From Acetobacter lovaniensis (GTDB lineage: Bacteria > Pseudomonadota > Alphaproteobacteria > Acetobacterales > Acetobacteraceae), in contig NZ_JACHIE010000006.1 of NCBI RefSeq assembly GCF_014207635.1, positions 62,001 through 126,000 of the forward strand: 64,000 bases of DNA, written 5' to 3'. The notes under the pieces are model-generated. The model worked only from the letters and a program-made list of their open reading frames with translations. It did no database searches and had not been told where the DNA came from. Each line of letters starts with the position of its first letter. Position 1 is the first letter of the stretch. Below, piece after piece: positions 8,968 to 17,783 of the stretch. Position numbers and translations under genes: made by a program.

Positions 8968-9783
8968 ATGCTGACCTCTTTTTACAAAATGCACGGTCTG
9001 GGGAATGATTTTGTCATCCTCGACGAGCGGACGGGCGACCTGCCCCTGACCCCCGGCCGCATTGCAGCTCTGGCGCACCGCCGCCGGGGTATTGGCTGCG
9101 ACCAGCTTGTAACCCTGCGCGCGCCCACGGCGGATGGGGCAGATGTGCTTGTGCGCTTTTTCAACCCCGACGGGTCGGAGGCAGGGGCCTGCGGCAATGC
9201 CTCGCGCTGTGTGGCCGATCTTGTGTGGCGCTGTAGCGGTAATGCAACACCTGTGCTGCAAACCCGCGCAGGCGTGCTGCCTACCAGCAGAACCCCCGAC
9301 GGGCTGATTACGGTGGACATGGGCGCTCCACGCACCCACTGGCAGGATGTGCCACTGGCCATGGCGGTGGATACACTGCACCTGCCCTTGCCGGGTGATC
9401 CGGCGGCGGCTTCCATGGGCAACCCGCACGCTACGTTTTTTGTCTCCGATTTTGGTATGGTGGCGCAGGGGGATGCGCTTGAGCACGACCCCATTTTTCC
9501 CGAACGCGCCAATATCGGCTTTGCCCGCATGGACGGGCCGCACCATATGCGCCTGAAGGTGCATGAACGGGGTGCAGGCGTGACCGAGGCCTGCGGGTCT
9601 GGCGCATGTGCCGCCGTGGTCAATGCCGTGCGGCGTGGCCTTGCCGCACGGACCTGCACGGTGGAGCTGGATGGCGGCACCCTGCACATTGTCTGGTCCG
9701 AGCAGACGGGCCATGTGCTCATGACCGGCTCCGCCACCACAGCTTTTGAAGGGACGGTCGATCTGGCCGCCTATCCATCATGA
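8968..9783 (+). CDS. dapF: Diaminopimelate epimerase
   Basis: DapF interconverts LL- and meso-diaminopimelate, the last step before lysine and the supplier of the peptidoglycan cross-linking residue. The 271-residue product carries both catalytic cysteines, Cys75 in GACGNASRC and Cys209 in [10 protein letters not shown], and the N-terminal substrate signature [15 protein letters not shown]. The ATG at 8968 is chosen because the protein then starts directly with [10 protein letters not shown] as in the family; an in-frame start at 8893 would only add unrelated residues. Its stop overlaps the mtaB start by four bases (ATGA), so the two genes are translationally coupled. Confidence 0.96.
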   Translation: MLTSFYKMHGLGNDFVILDERTGDLPLTPGRIAALAHRRRGIGCDQLVTLRAPTADGADVLVRFFNPDGSEAGACGNASRCVADLVWRCSGNATPVLQTRAGVLPTSRTPDGLITVDMGAPRTHWQDVPLAMAVDTLHLPLPGDPAAASMGNPHATFFVSDFGMVAQGDALEHDPIFPERANIGFARMDGPHHMRLKVHERGAGVTEACGSGACAAVVNAVRRGLAARTCTVELDGGTLHIVWSEQTGHVLMTGSATTAFEGTVDLAAYPS

Positions 9784-11027
9784 CCACCCGGCCAGAAATC
9801 CTGACCTTCGGCTGCCGCCTGAACACGTGGGAGAGCGAGGTCATGCGGGACCACGCGCAGGGGCTGGGCAATGTGATCATTGTCAACACCTGCGCGGTTA
9901 CGGGGGAGGCGGAGCGGCAGGCAAGGCAGGCCATCCGCCGTGCGCATCGTGAAAACCCTGATGCCCGCATTGTCGTGACCGGCTGCGCCGCCCAGATTCA
10001 CCCCGAAAACTGGTCCATCCTGCCCGGCGTAACCCGCGTGCTGGGGAATGAGGAAAAACTGAAGGCCGAAAGCTGGTCCCCCGCGGCACTGGCCGAGCCT
10101 GTAGCCGTGTCCGACATTATGGCGGCAAGGGAAACGGCCGCTCATCTGGTCACCGAGTTTGCAGGCCGCACCCGTGCGTTTGTGCAGGTTCAGCAGGGGT
10201 GCGACCACCGCTGCACCTTCTGCATTATTCCCTTCGGGCGCGGGCCTTCGCGCTCCGTGCCGGTTGGGGCCGTGGTGGAGCAGGTGCGCGCACTGGTGGG
10301 GGCTGGCTACCGCGAGGTGGTGCTGACCGGGGTGGATATGACCTCATGGGGCGCGGACCTGCCGGGCAAGCCCGTGCTGGGGCAGTTGTGCCGCCGTGTG
10401 CTGCGGCTGGTGCCCGAGCTGGAGCGGCTGCGCCTGTCCTCGGTTGATCCGGTGGAAATTGATGAGGACATCTGGCAACTGCTGGAGGCCGAGCCCCGGT
10501 TCATGCCGTATCTGCATCTTTCCCTACAGGCCGGGGCGGACCTTATTCTCAAACGCATGAAGCGCCGCCATCTGGTGGAAGATGCCGCCCATGTTGTGGC
10601 GCGCGCCAGAAGCCTGCGGCCCGATATTGGTATTGGTGCCGACCTCATTGCCGGGTTCCCCACCGAGGATGACGCCCTGTTCGAGCAGACGCGCGCCTTT
10701 GTGGCAGAGATGGCGCTGCCTTACCTGCATGTGTTCCCCTACAGCGAGCGTGAGGGTACTCCGGCCGCGCGCATGCGTGCGGTGCCCGTGCCCCAGCGCA
10801 AGGCGCGTGCAGCCGCCCTGCGGGCGGTGGGGGCCGCATCTGCGGCGCGGTACTATGCAAGCCTGCTGGGCCAGCCCCAGCGTGTGCTGATGGAAACCCC
10901 CACAACAGGACATAGCGAGCAGTTTGCACCCGTCCGCCTGAGCGGGGCCGAAGCCTCGGTCGGGGATATTCTCTCCCTTCTGCCCATCGCGGTGGAAGAG
11001 GGCGGACTGGTGGCGGAAAGGATCTAG
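9780..11027 (+). CDS. mtaB: tRNA (N6-L-threonylcarbamoyladenosine37-C2)-methylthiotransferase
   Basis: MtaB is a radical-SAM enzyme that adds a methylthio group to t6A37 in ANN-decoding tRNAs. The 415 residues show the N-terminal UPF0004 domain with Cys12 (GCRLNTWES), Cys38 (NTCAVTG) and Cys69 (TGCAAQ), which bind the auxiliary Fe-S cluster, then the radical-SAM triad Cys141, Cys145 and Cys148 in [12 protein letters not shown]. The CRLN start and the missing MiaB-type features favour MtaB over MiaB or RimO. A shortened C-terminal part stands where the TRAM domain would be. It overlaps dapF by four bases and ftsY begins one base after its stop. Confidence 0.9.
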   Translation: MTTRPEILTFGCRLNTWESEVMRDHAQGLGNVIIVNTCAVTGEAERQARQAIRRAHRENPDARIVVTGCAAQIHPENWSILPGVTRVLGNEEKLKAESWSPAALAEPVAVSDIMAARETAAHLVTEFAGRTRAFVQVQQGCDHRCTFCIIPFGRGPSRSVPVGAVVEQVRALVGAGYREVVLTGVDMTSWGADLPGKPVLGQLCRRVLRLVPELERLRLSSVDPVEIDEDIWQLLEAEPRFMPYLHLSLQAGADLILKRMKRRHLVEDAAHVVARARSLRPDIGIGADLIAGFPTEDDALFEQTRAFVAEMALPYLHVFPYSEREGTPAARMRAVPVPQRKARAAALRAVGAASAARYYASLLGQPQRVLMETPTTGHSEQFAPVRLSGAEASVGDILSLLPIAVEEGGLVAERI

Positions 11028-11028
11028 A

Positions 11029-11958
11029 ATGGCGCTTGGTTTTTTCTCTCGTCTCAAGGAGGGGCTGTCCCGCTCCACCCAGAAGCTGGGTGGCGGGCTT
11101 ACGGGTATTTTTACCCGCCGCAAACTGGATGACGAGGCGCTGGAGGAACTGGAGGAACTGCTCATTACCGCAGACCTTGGCCCCGGTGTTGCGGAAAAGG
11201 TGATTGAGACTTTTCGGTCCAGCCGCTTTGGCGCCGAAGTCACGGATGAGGAAATCCGGCTGGCTCTGGCCGAAGAAATTGCCCGGATTCTGGAGCCGGT
11301 AGCCGTACCGTTTGCCCCCGACCCCGCCCACAAACCGCATGTGGTGCTGGTTGTGGGGGTCAATGGCGTGGGCAAAACAACCACCATTGGCAAAATGGCC
11401 CGCTTTTTTTCCGCTCAGGGCAGCAAGGTCATGATGGTGGCGGGCGATACATTCCGTGCCGCAGCCGTAGAGCAGCTCCAGATCTGGGGCGAGCGCACGG
11501 GCTGCCCGGTTATTGCCGGTCCCCCGGGAGCTGATGCCGCAGGCCTTGCATACGAAGCGCTCAAGCGTGGCAAGGCCGAAGGGGCGGACCTTGTGTTCGT
11601 GGATACGGCGGGGCGGCTGCACAACAAGTCGGCGCTGATGGAAGAGCTGGCAAAAATTATTCGCGTCATGCGCAAGTTTGATGAAAGCGCTCCCCATTCG
11701 GTCCTGCTGGTGCTGGATGCCACAACGGGGCAGAACGCGGTGGAGCAGGTACGGGTTTTTCGCGAACTTGTGAACGTGAGCGGGCTGGTCGTGACCAAGC
11801 TGGATGGCTCGGCCCGTGGTGGTATTGTGGTCGCGCTGGCCGATGGGTTCGGCCTGCCTGTGCATGCCGTTGGCGTGGGCGAACAGGTAGAGGATCTGCG
11901 GCCTTTTTCCGCCATGGACTACGCGCGCGGGCTGGTTGGCCTGCCCGGAATGGAGTAA
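11029..11958 (+). CDS. ftsY: Signal recognition particle receptor FtsY
   Basis: FtsY docks SRP-ribosome complexes at the membrane for co-translational insertion. The 309 residues contain the helical N domain (about 1-100) and the GTPase G domain: P-loop GVNGVGKTT (110-118), GDTFRAAA, the G3 element DTAGR, the G4 element TKLD and the following GSARGG. The long acidic A domain of E. coli FtsY is missing; only a short basic/amphipathic N-terminus (MALGFFSRLKEGLSRS) is left, which is usual in Alphaproteobacteria and is enough for membrane contact. The gene follows mtaB with one base between, ending the dapF-mtaB-ftsY block. Confidence 0.97.
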   Translation: MALGFFSRLKEGLSRSTQKLGGGLTGIFTRRKLDDEALEELEELLITADLGPGVAEKVIETFRSSRFGAEVTDEEIRLALAEEIARILEPVAVPFAPDPAHKPHVVLVVGVNGVGKTTTIGKMARFFSAQGSKVMMVAGDTFRAAAVEQLQIWGERTGCPVIAGPPGADAAGLAYEALKRGKAEGADLVFVDTAGRLHNKSALMEELAKIIRVMRKFDESAPHSVLLVLDATTGQNAVEQVRVFRELVNVSGLVVTKLDGSARGGIVVALADGFGLPVHAVGVGEQVEDLRPFSAMDYARGLVGLPGME

Positions 11959-12019
11959 TCAGCGGGGTGGCGCAAATGCTACGGTGCAATATTTTGGACA
12001 GCAAGCCCGCTAAGGTTTC

Positions 12020-12048
12020 TTGACAGGATATGGCTGCCCCGTTAGCAA
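12020..12048 (+). promoter_or_regulatory. Possible promoter of the atpI-atpB-atpE-atpF'-atpF operon
   Basis: A perfect TTGACA (12020-12025) is followed after 17 bases by TAGCAA (12043-12048). The -10 is poor, but the position, 30 bases before the atpI start and after ftsY, fits the F0 operon. Confidence 0.35.
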
Positions 12049-12077
12049 GCGCCTGCACCCCTTGGGAGGTGCGAGGT

Positions 12078-12383
12078 ATGAGTAAGGAAAAAGACGATTC
12101 CTTCAACGCCAGATTGCAGTCGGCTGAGCGCCGCTACGGTCTGGTCAAGGAGGAAAAACCTCAGGTTGATGCAAACATGGAGGCCGACAGGTCCCTTGCT
12201 GCATTGGCGTTCAGAGCCGGGACAGAAATGCTCGCGGGGCTGGTTGTGGGGGTTGCCATAGGGTGGGGGCTGGATCACTGGCTCCATACCCGGGCGCTGT
12301 TTCTTGTCATCTTCGCACTTTTGGGCGGTAGCGCCGGAATGCTGAATGTTTGGCGTCTGGTCAGGACGATGGACGTAAAGTAA
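12078..12383 (+). CDS. atpI: ATP synthase protein I (AtpI/AtpZ type)
   Basis: A 101-residue protein with a charged N-terminal half and two membrane helices: LAGLVVGVAIGWGLDHWL and, after ALFLVI, the segment FALLGGSAGMLNVWRLV. AtpI helps assembly of the c-ring and may act in magnesium uptake. The pattern with a conserved GWG(L)D between helices and the gene position directly before atpB identify it. The ATG at 12078 gives MSKEKDD, with GGGAGGTGCGAGGT just upstream as ribosome site. Confidence 0.88.
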   Translation: MSKEKDDSFNARLQSAERRYGLVKEEKPQVDANMEADRSLAALAFRAGTEMLAGLVVGVAIGWGLDHWLHTRALFLVIFALLGGSAGMLNVWRLVRTMDVK

Positions 12384-12433
12384 GAAGCTGAAGCCCGGAT
12401 GTTCGATTCGGGGCAAGGTCTAGGAGAGCGGTT

Positions 12434-13183
12434 GTGGCGGGCGGTTCCAGCATTAACGTACTTGAACAGTTTGAGCTCCACCCCGTTCTTGGCGGGCTGG
12501 GCGAGGCCCTGCGCTTCAGCCAGTCTCCGCTGTACATGATGGCGGCAGTCTGCCTTGTTCTTGCGTTCCTGTATTTTGGCATGCGCCCCGCAGCAGTTGT
12601 TCCCGGTCGGCTTCAGGCCGCAGCCGAGGTCTGCTACGAGTTCATTCATAACATGGCCGTGGATACGATCGGGCCGGAAGGTGCAGCCTTCTTCCCGTTC
12701 ATCTTCACCCTGTTCTTCTTCATTCTGGCGGGGAACTACATCGGCCTTCTGCCGTTCTCCTTCACCTTTACCAGCCATATTGCCGTCACCTTCGCCATGG
12801 CGTTCATGGTGTTCCTGCTGACGGTTGTCGTGTCGCTCAAGGTGCAGGGCCTGCGGTTTTTCGCCCACTTCATGCCGGACGGCGCCAGCCCCTTTCTGGC
12901 GCCCCTGCTGATCCCGATCGAGATTCTCTCGTTCCTCTCCCGCCCGGTCAGCCTGTCCATCCGACTGTTCGCCAACATGGTTGCCGGGCACGTCATGTTC
13001 GATATTTTCGCAAGCTTCGTGATCATGCTCGCCGGTTTTGGCGTGGTGGGTGACGTGTTTGCGATCGGGCCCATCGCCATTAACGTGGCGCTTATGGCTC
13101 TTGAGTTGCTTGTCGGGGTATTGCAGGCCTATGTGTTTGCCATCCTGACGTGCATCTACCTGCGGGAGGCCGTGGCTCACTGA
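12434..13183 (+). CDS. atpB: ATP synthase F0 subunit a
   Basis: Subunit a forms the proton half-channels beside the c-ring. The 249 residues contain about six membrane helices; the essential arginine is in SIRLFANMVAGH and the last helix carries LLVGVLQAYVFAILTCIYL, both typical. The start is the GTG at 12434 (MAGGSSINVLEQFELHP), preceded by AGGAGAGCGG. The lead sequence before the first helix matches the periplasm-facing N-terminus of alphaproteobacterial subunit a. It is the second gene of the F0 operon. Confidence 0.97.
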   Translation: MAGGSSINVLEQFELHPVLGGLGEALRFSQSPLYMMAAVCLVLAFLYFGMRPAAVVPGRLQAAAEVCYEFIHNMAVDTIGPEGAAFFPFIFTLFFFILAGNYIGLLPFSFTFTSHIAVTFAMAFMVFLLTVVVSLKVQGLRFFAHFMPDGASPFLAPLLIPIEILSFLSRPVSLSIRLFANMVAGHVMFDIFASFVIMLAGFGVVGDVFAIGPIAINVALMALELLVGVLQAYVFAILTCIYLREAVAH

Positions 13184-13235
13184 GCTGCTTTGCCCGTTTC
13201 GTTTGAAACTGTCTTGAAACAAGGAAGTGACTGAT

Positions 13236-13460
13236 ATGGACATCGCTGCAGCCCGGGAAATCGGTGCAGGTATCGCCGTTATCGCCCTCGCCGGCGTTGG
13301 TATCGGCCTCGGCAACATCTTCTCAACGCTGGTCAGCAGCATTGCCCGTAACCCGGCGGCTCGCCCGCACGTGTTCGGTCTGGGCATGCTCGGCTTCGCA
13401 CTGACAGAAGCTATCGCCCTGTTCGCGCTGCTGATCGCATTCCTGATCCTCTTCGTCTGA
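13236..13460 (+). CDS. atpE: ATP synthase F0 subunit c
   Basis: Subunit c forms the rotating ring. The 74 residues make two hydrophobic helices around the polar loop [12 protein letters not shown], and the proton-carrying carboxylate is Glu58 in [13 protein letters not shown]. The glycine-rich first helix ([15 protein letters not shown]) packs the ring. No sodium-type ligand set is evident, so proton coupling is likely. The ATG at 13236 lies nine bases after AAGGAAG; the in-frame GTG at 13227 falls inside that ribosome site and is not the start. Confidence 0.97.
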   Translation: MDIAAAREIGAGIAVIALAGVGIGLGNIFSTLVSSIARNPAARPHVFGLGMLGFALTEAIALFALLIAFLILFV

Positions 13461-13488
13461 GATCGGGAAAACAAGAGGAGACATTCCT

Positions 13489-14091
13489 GTGGGTGTGATT
13501 ACGAAGACAGTTCGTGCCGGACTGCTTGCAACGGTTTGCGGCGTTTCTTTGCTGGCCGTTTCGGCACCTGGTGCATACGCCACGGGAATGCCTCAGCTTG
13601 ACTTTGCCAACCCACTCGTGACCGGCCAGGTCATGTGGGGGGCAATTATTTTCTTCATCTTCTATCTTGTTCTCAGCAAGGCCATGCTGCCGGGTGTCGC
13701 CCGCGTTCTGCATGACCGTAGCCAGCGTATTACAGGTGATCTTGAAGTCGCCCGGTCCGCTAAACAGGATGCTGACAAAGCCGTAGCCGAACTCCAGCAG
13801 GCCCGCAAAGATGCCATGGCAGAAGCCCAGGCGCATCTTCAGAAGGTTCTGGACGAAGAGCATCGTGCGGCAGAGCAGCAGATGCAGGAAATCAACGCAC
13901 GTCTGGCTTCCGAAATTGCGGATGCCGAAAAGAATGTTGCGGCAGAAAAAGCGCGGGCCTTGAGCGCGCTTAAAGAAATTGCGGCCGATACCACACAGGC
14001 GCTGGTGCAGCGGCTGACAGGTGTTGCGCCAGACGCCCAGCTTGTTGCCCAGAGTGTTGAGAGCGCCTCCGCGCATCGCAGCATTATCTGA
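13489..14091 (+). CDS. atpF': ATP synthase F0 subunit b' (peripheral stalk)
   Basis: Subunit b' pairs with b to form the peripheral stalk that holds F1 still against the rotor. The 200-residue protein has an N-terminal hydrophobic stretch (about 9-27) with an ALA-like end, a membrane helix (VMWGAIIFFIFYLVLSKAML) and a long charged coiled coil rich in Ala, Glu, Lys and Gln to about residue 190. The N-terminal stretch could be a cleaved signal peptide, a feature seen in some alphaproteobacterial b' proteins. GTG start at 13489 with AAGAGGAG upstream. Followed directly by atpF. Confidence 0.92.
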   Translation: MGVITKTVRAGLLATVCGVSLLAVSAPGAYATGMPQLDFANPLVTGQVMWGAIIFFIFYLVLSKAMLPGVARVLHDRSQRITGDLEVARSAKQDADKAVAELQQARKDAMAEAQAHLQKVLDEEHRAAEQQMQEINARLASEIADAEKNVAAEKARALSALKEIAADTTQALVQRLTGVAPDAQLVAQSVESASAHRSII

Positions 14092-14116
14092 ATCCGTACT
14101 CAGGGGAATTTTGGTC

Positions 14117-14620
14117 ATGACTGACATTTTTCATGTAGCGGGTTTCTGGGTCGCTGTTTCGTTTGTTCTGTTCTTTGTGCTGGCCGGTAAAAAACTGTGG
14201 ACGCCTATTGCGTCCATTCTGGACAACCGCGCCAACCTGATCCGCGAGGAACTGGACGAGGCAGCCCGCCTGCGCCGCGAAGCCGAGCAGATGCTCGAAG
14301 ATGCAACGCGCGAGCGTGAACAGGCTCTGGCGGAAGCCAAATCCTTTATCGAGCAGTCCCGCATCAAGGCGGACGAAATGGCCAAGCAGGCCCGTGCAGA
14401 AGCCGAGGCCGCCGTGCGCCGCCACGAGCAGATGGCGCGTGACCGGATTGCCGCCGTTGAGCGCGCCGCCGTAAAGGAAGTGCGCCAGCTCGCCATTGAT
14501 GTGGCGGTCAATGCTGCGCACAGCATTATCCCCCAGACCATTGATGAGCAGAAAGCCTCTGCACTGGTTGATCAGGCACTGGCAGACCTGCCCGCCGCGT
14601 TTTCCCGTCAGGCAGCTTAA
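14117..14620 (+). CDS. atpF: ATP synthase F0 subunit b
   Basis: The 167-residue product has the standard layout: a short N-terminus, one membrane helix (FWVAVSFVLFFVLAGKKLW) and a long coiled coil with the ILDNRANLIREELDEA start common to b subunits. It is the partner of b' encoded just upstream. The ATG at 14117 gives MTDIFHVAGFW; the earlier in-frame start inside atpF' would add unrelated residues. It is the last F0 gene here; F1 genes are not in the window, as expected where F0 and F1 operons are separate. Confidence 0.94.
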   Translation: MTDIFHVAGFWVAVSFVLFFVLAGKKLWTPIASILDNRANLIREELDEAARLRREAEQMLEDATREREQALAEAKSFIEQSRIKADEMAKQARAEAEAAVRRHEQMARDRIAAVERAAVKEVRQLAIDVAVNAAHSIIPQTIDEQKASALVDQALADLPAAFSRQAA

Positions 14621-14647
14621 GCCCATCTCCCTTCAGGGTGCATATGT

Positions 14648-15415
14648 ATGACACAAACGGTGCAAACCTCTGTGTCGCAGGCAAGCGATGTTCAGCCCGT
14701 GCTGAGCATCGTTATTGCTGTTCTGGACGAGCAGGATAACCTGCCACAGGTCTGCCGCGAACTGGCCGAAGCCTGCAAGAGCCTCCCCCCATCGGAAGTC
14801 GTGTTTGTAAACGACGGCAGCCGCGACAACACGGTGGCCGTGCTGCGCCAGCTTCGGCAGGAGTGCCTGCCCAACCTGCGTATTCTCTCGCACGATCGGT
14901 GCTGTGGTAAGTCCGCCGGGTTGCGTACGGGCATTACCGCGGCAAAAGGCGCGTGGATTGCCACGATTGATGGGGACGGGCAGGACGACCCGCGTGAGCT
15001 GGTAGCACTGGTGGCTCTGGCCCGGGCCGCACAGGGTACGCCCCCGCTTGTGGTCGGGGTGCGCGCCAGACGGAAGGATGGCTGGTCCCGCCGCTTTGCC
15101 ACACGCTTTGCCAATGGCCTGCGCCAGAGGCTGCTACAGGACCACTGCCCGGATACGGGTGCCCCGATCAAGATTTTTCAGCGCGCCGATTTTTTGCGCC
15201 TGCCACAGTTTGAAGGCCTGCACCGGTTTATGCCCGCCTTTTTTGCATCCTATGGGGTGCCTCTGGTGTGCCATCCGGTTTCGCATCGGCCGCGGCTGCA
15301 TGGGCAGTCCAAATATACCAATTTCAACCGTGCTGTAGTGGGTGTGCGGGACCTGCTGGGTGTTATGTGGCTGCGTAACCGCACCCGGCTGCCCAGAACG
15401 GTTGATGAATGCTAG
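14648..15415 (+). CDS. Family 2 glycosyltransferase, polyprenyl-phosphate sugar transferase type
   Basis: The 255 residues form a GT-A fold of the dolichol-phosphate-mannose-synthase/ArnC kind, which moves a nucleotide-linked sugar onto a polyprenyl phosphate at the inner membrane face. Visible motifs are the N-terminal SIVIAVLDEQDNLP, VNDGSRDNT (nucleotide binding), IDGDGQDDP (the metal-binding acidic motif) and the late HGQSKYTNF, close to the RxxGxSKY block of this group. There is no C-terminal membrane helix pair, so it resembles the soluble DPM1-like form. The stop overlaps the start of the next gene by seven bases; the two would work as donor-maker and donor-user. Confidence 0.85.
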   Translation: MTQTVQTSVSQASDVQPVLSIVIAVLDEQDNLPQVCRELAEACKSLPPSEVVFVNDGSRDNTVAVLRQLRQECLPNLRILSHDRCCGKSAGLRTGITAAKGAWIATIDGDGQDDPRELVALVALARAAQGTPPLVVGVRARRKDGWSRRFATRFANGLRQRLLQDHCPDTGAPIKIFQRADFLRLPQFEGLHRFMPAFFASYGVPLVCHPVSHRPRLHGQSKYTNFNRAVVGVRDLLGVMWLRNRTRLPRTVDEC

Positions 15416-17109
15416 GGCCTGCACGCGGGGCCCGTACCCTGCCGTGGCGTGTGCTGGTGCTGATCGGTCTGGCGGCTTTTGTGCTGTTTCTGCCCGGCCG
15501 CATGACAATCCCCCCGTTTGACCGGGATGAACCACGCTACATGGAAGCATCGGCCCAGATGCTGGAGACGCACAACTACATAGATGTGCGCTTTCAGGAC
15601 AAGCCGCGCTACCTTCAGCCCGCCGGTATTTACTGGCTGGAATCCATGGCTGTTAAGGCTGTGGGCATGGATTATGCCCGCACGGTGTGGCCGTACCGTA
15701 TTCCTTCCCTGCTGGCCATGACCGGAGCGGTGGTGCTGACCGCCATCATGGGGGCCAGCCTGTTCGGGGCCATGGTCGGGGTCGGGGCTGCGGTCCTGCT
15801 GATGGCCTCGGTGCTGGTGGCGGCGGAAAGCCGTATGGGCACGATTGATTCGTGCCTGCTGCTCAGCGTGCTGGTAGCCCAGTACGCGCTGGTACGGGCA
15901 CTGGCAGACAGGGAGGCAGCGCGTGCCACACCTGCTGGCACGGCGCTGCTGTTCTGGGGCGCTGTGGGCTGCGGGCTTATGCTTAAAGGCCCGGTTGTGC
16001 TGATTCCCTCCCTAGCAACACCGCTGGCCATGGGCTGGGTGGAGCGTCATCTGGACCTGTGGCGCAGGCTGCGCCCGGCATGGGGCTGGCTTGTGGCGGC
16101 TGCCGTGGTGCTGCCGTGGTGCGTGGCCATTGGGGTGGTCAGCCACGGCGAGTTCTTCCGGCGCGCGGTGGGGGGGAATTTTCTGGGCAAGGTGGCTTCC
16201 GGGCAGGAGGCGCACGGCCTGCCGCCGGGCTATCACCTGCTTGTATTCCTGATCGCATTCTGGCCCGGCTCCTACTTTGCCGCCAGTGTGCTGCCGCAGG
16301 CATGGCGGGAGCGGCGTACTCTGCCGGTGCGTTACCTGCTGTGCTGGATTGTGCCGCACTGGGTAGTGTTTGAAAGCATAGCAACCAAGCTGCCCCATTA
16401 CGTGCTGCCCACATACCCCGCCATTGCCATACTGAGTGCGGGCCTGCTGGCGCAGAGTGGTGTGGTGTGGCGGAACGGCCCGCGGACCCGCTGGGGCCAC
16501 CTGCTGCTTGGGGTCTATGCCGTCTTGTGGGGTTTTGCAGGCTGCGCGCTGGCTGCCGCGGGGCCATTTTTACTGTGGACGCTGGAGCGCCAGCTTAGTG
16601 TTCCCGCCCTTGTGCTGGCGGGTGGCGTTCTGCCGCTGGTTGGGCTGGCGGTGTGGCAGATCTGGCGGGCGGAACTGTGTTATGCAGCGTTGAGCAGCTG
16701 TGTTGCGGCAGCCCTTTTATATGTGGGGCTGTTTACGGTTGTGGTGCCGCAGTTGCGCAGCATCTGGCTGGCACCCCGTCTGGTGGCGCTGGTGCAGGCG
16801 CATCAGCCCTGCGCACAGACACAGGTTTATTCCGTTTCCTTTACCGAGCCCAGTCTGGTGTTCCTGATTGGGGGCAAGGTGGTGCTGGGGAGCCCCGCAC
16901 AGGCCGCGCAGGCCATGCGCGACCACCCGGCCTGCACCGCAGCCCTTGTGGATGTGCGTGAGCGCAAGGCGTTTATGGAGGCACTGGGGGCGGATGCGCC
17001 AAAGGCGTTCAGCCGTGGCACGGTCGCGGGGCTGAACTATTCCAACGGCCACGCCATGGCGATCAGCTTTTACACGCTGGACGCGCCGGTGGCGGATAAA
17101 GCCCACTAA
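15409..17109 (+). CDS. ArnT-like membrane glycosyltransferase (GT-C, polyprenyl-phosphate sugar donor)
   Basis: A 566-residue protein with about eleven membrane helices. After helix one comes PPFDRDEPRYMEASAQM and then FQDKPRYLQPAGIYWLE, the catalytic-loop signature of ArnT and related GT-C enzymes in which the aspartate near DRDEPRY serves as base. The ArnT family transfers a sugar such as aminoarabinose from undecaprenyl phosphate to lipid A; here the acceptor is unknown. It overlaps the upstream polyprenyl-phosphate transferase gene by seven bases, so the pair probably makes and uses one lipid-linked sugar. No formyltransferase or decarboxylase (ArnA) is nearby, so aminoarabinose specifically is not supported. 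Confidence 0.85.
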   Translation: MLGPARGARTLPWRVLVLIGLAAFVLFLPGRMTIPPFDRDEPRYMEASAQMLETHNYIDVRFQDKPRYLQPAGIYWLESMAVKAVGMDYARTVWPYRIPSLLAMTGAVVLTAIMGASLFGAMVGVGAAVLLMASVLVAAESRMGTIDSCLLLSVLVAQYALVRALADREAARATPAGTALLFWGAVGCGLMLKGPVVLIPSLATPLAMGWVERHLDLWRRLRPAWGWLVAAAVVLPWCVAIGVVSHGEFFRRAVGGNFLGKVASGQEAHGLPPGYHLLVFLIAFWPGSYFAASVLPQAWRERRTLPVRYLLCWIVPHWVVFESIATKLPHYVLPTYPAIAILSAGLLAQSGVVWRNGPRTRWGHLLLGVYAVLWGFAGCALAAAGPFLLWTLERQLSVPALVLAGGVLPLVGLAVWQIWRAELCYAALSSCVAAALLYVGLFTVVVPQLRSIWLAPRLVALVQAHQPCAQTQVYSVSFTEPSLVFLIGGKVVLGSPAQAAQAMRDHPACTAALVDVRERKAFMEALGADAPKAFSRGTVAGLNYSNGHAMAISFYTLDAPVADKAH

Positions 17110-17337
17110 CTCTGTATGTGACTATGAGGCTGGCCACAGAGCCAGTCTGGCGCATCTTCTGCGGGGCAGGGTGCTGCGCTCCCTTCAGCCTTTGGTCTTT
17201 GGCGTTTTTTGGGGGCGGCGTCGCGGAGCGTACACAGGTTGGGGCAGTCTGGTGCTCCCGGTCATACGGGCATGACTGTGCAAAGCCGTGGCGTGCTGGC
17301 GGCATGCAGCAAAACTGATGACAATTTAGGGGAAAAG

Positions 17338-17413
17338 TGGTGCCCGCTGACGGATTCGAACCATCGGCCCCATCATTACGAATGATGTGCTCTACCAACT
17401 GAGCTAAGCGGGC
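17338..17413 (-). tRNA. tRNA-Thr (anticodon CGT)
   Basis: On the minus strand a 76-base cloverleaf is complete: acceptor GCCCGCT with AGCGGGC, D-arm GCTCAGTTGGTAGAGC, anticodon stem CATCA/TGATG around loop TTCGTAA (anticodon CGT, codon ACG), T-arm with GGTTCGAATCC, discriminator A and an encoded CCA at 17340-17338. It stands alone between the ArnT-like gene and pqiA. No protein gene is seen in 17110-17337. Confidence 0.97.
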
Positions 17414-17619
17414 ACAGCAGTGTGTGCGGTAGGCTGACTATCATGATCATTCAGAGCATGCAACATCCATTACGGCAGTGAAGGGGGCTTTTTTCCCCCA
17501 TATTCCGGAGCGGTCCGGTTTTTTCTTCTTCTTTGCCAAAGGTGCCGGGCCTGTAGGGGGGCATGCCGGAAGAGCCGCCAAACCGCTCGGGTGCGGATGT
17601 GCAGGGGCAGCCGTATGGC

Positions 17620-17667
17620 GGTATCGGCCCCGGTATTGGTCCCGGTCCCGGTCCCGGTCCCGGTATC
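17620..17667. repeat. Hexanucleotide tandem repeat upstream of pqiA
   Basis: Eight six-base units follow one another: GGTATC, GGCCCC, GGTATT, then GGTCCC four times exactly (17638-17661), then GGTATC. The array lies in the 370-base gap 17414-17783 between tRNA-Thr and pqiA. A 64-codon frame (17563-17757) crosses it as a Gly-Pro repeat but lacks other coding signs, so I treat the gap as non-coding. Apart from this repeat and the pqiA ribosome site nothing else was identified there. Confidence 0.85.
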
Positions 17668-17783
17668 GGGGGCGGGGGCCGGGGTGGCCGGGCACAGAAG
17701 CGCTGGGCGCAGGTCTGTATGGCAGGGGTGCCATACGGTTTTTTCAGTTACAGGTGAAGCGGTTGGTATTAAGAACAGGAGTA

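Noticed and set aside
17063-17398. Minus-strand frame of 111 codons across tRNA-Thr
   Set aside because: Covers the tRNA and the antisense end of the ArnT-like gene; no ribosome site and no family features.
17563-17757. 64-codon frame with Gly-Pro repeats before pqiA
   Set aside because: The repeat is simply the translated hexamer array; no ribosome site and no support.
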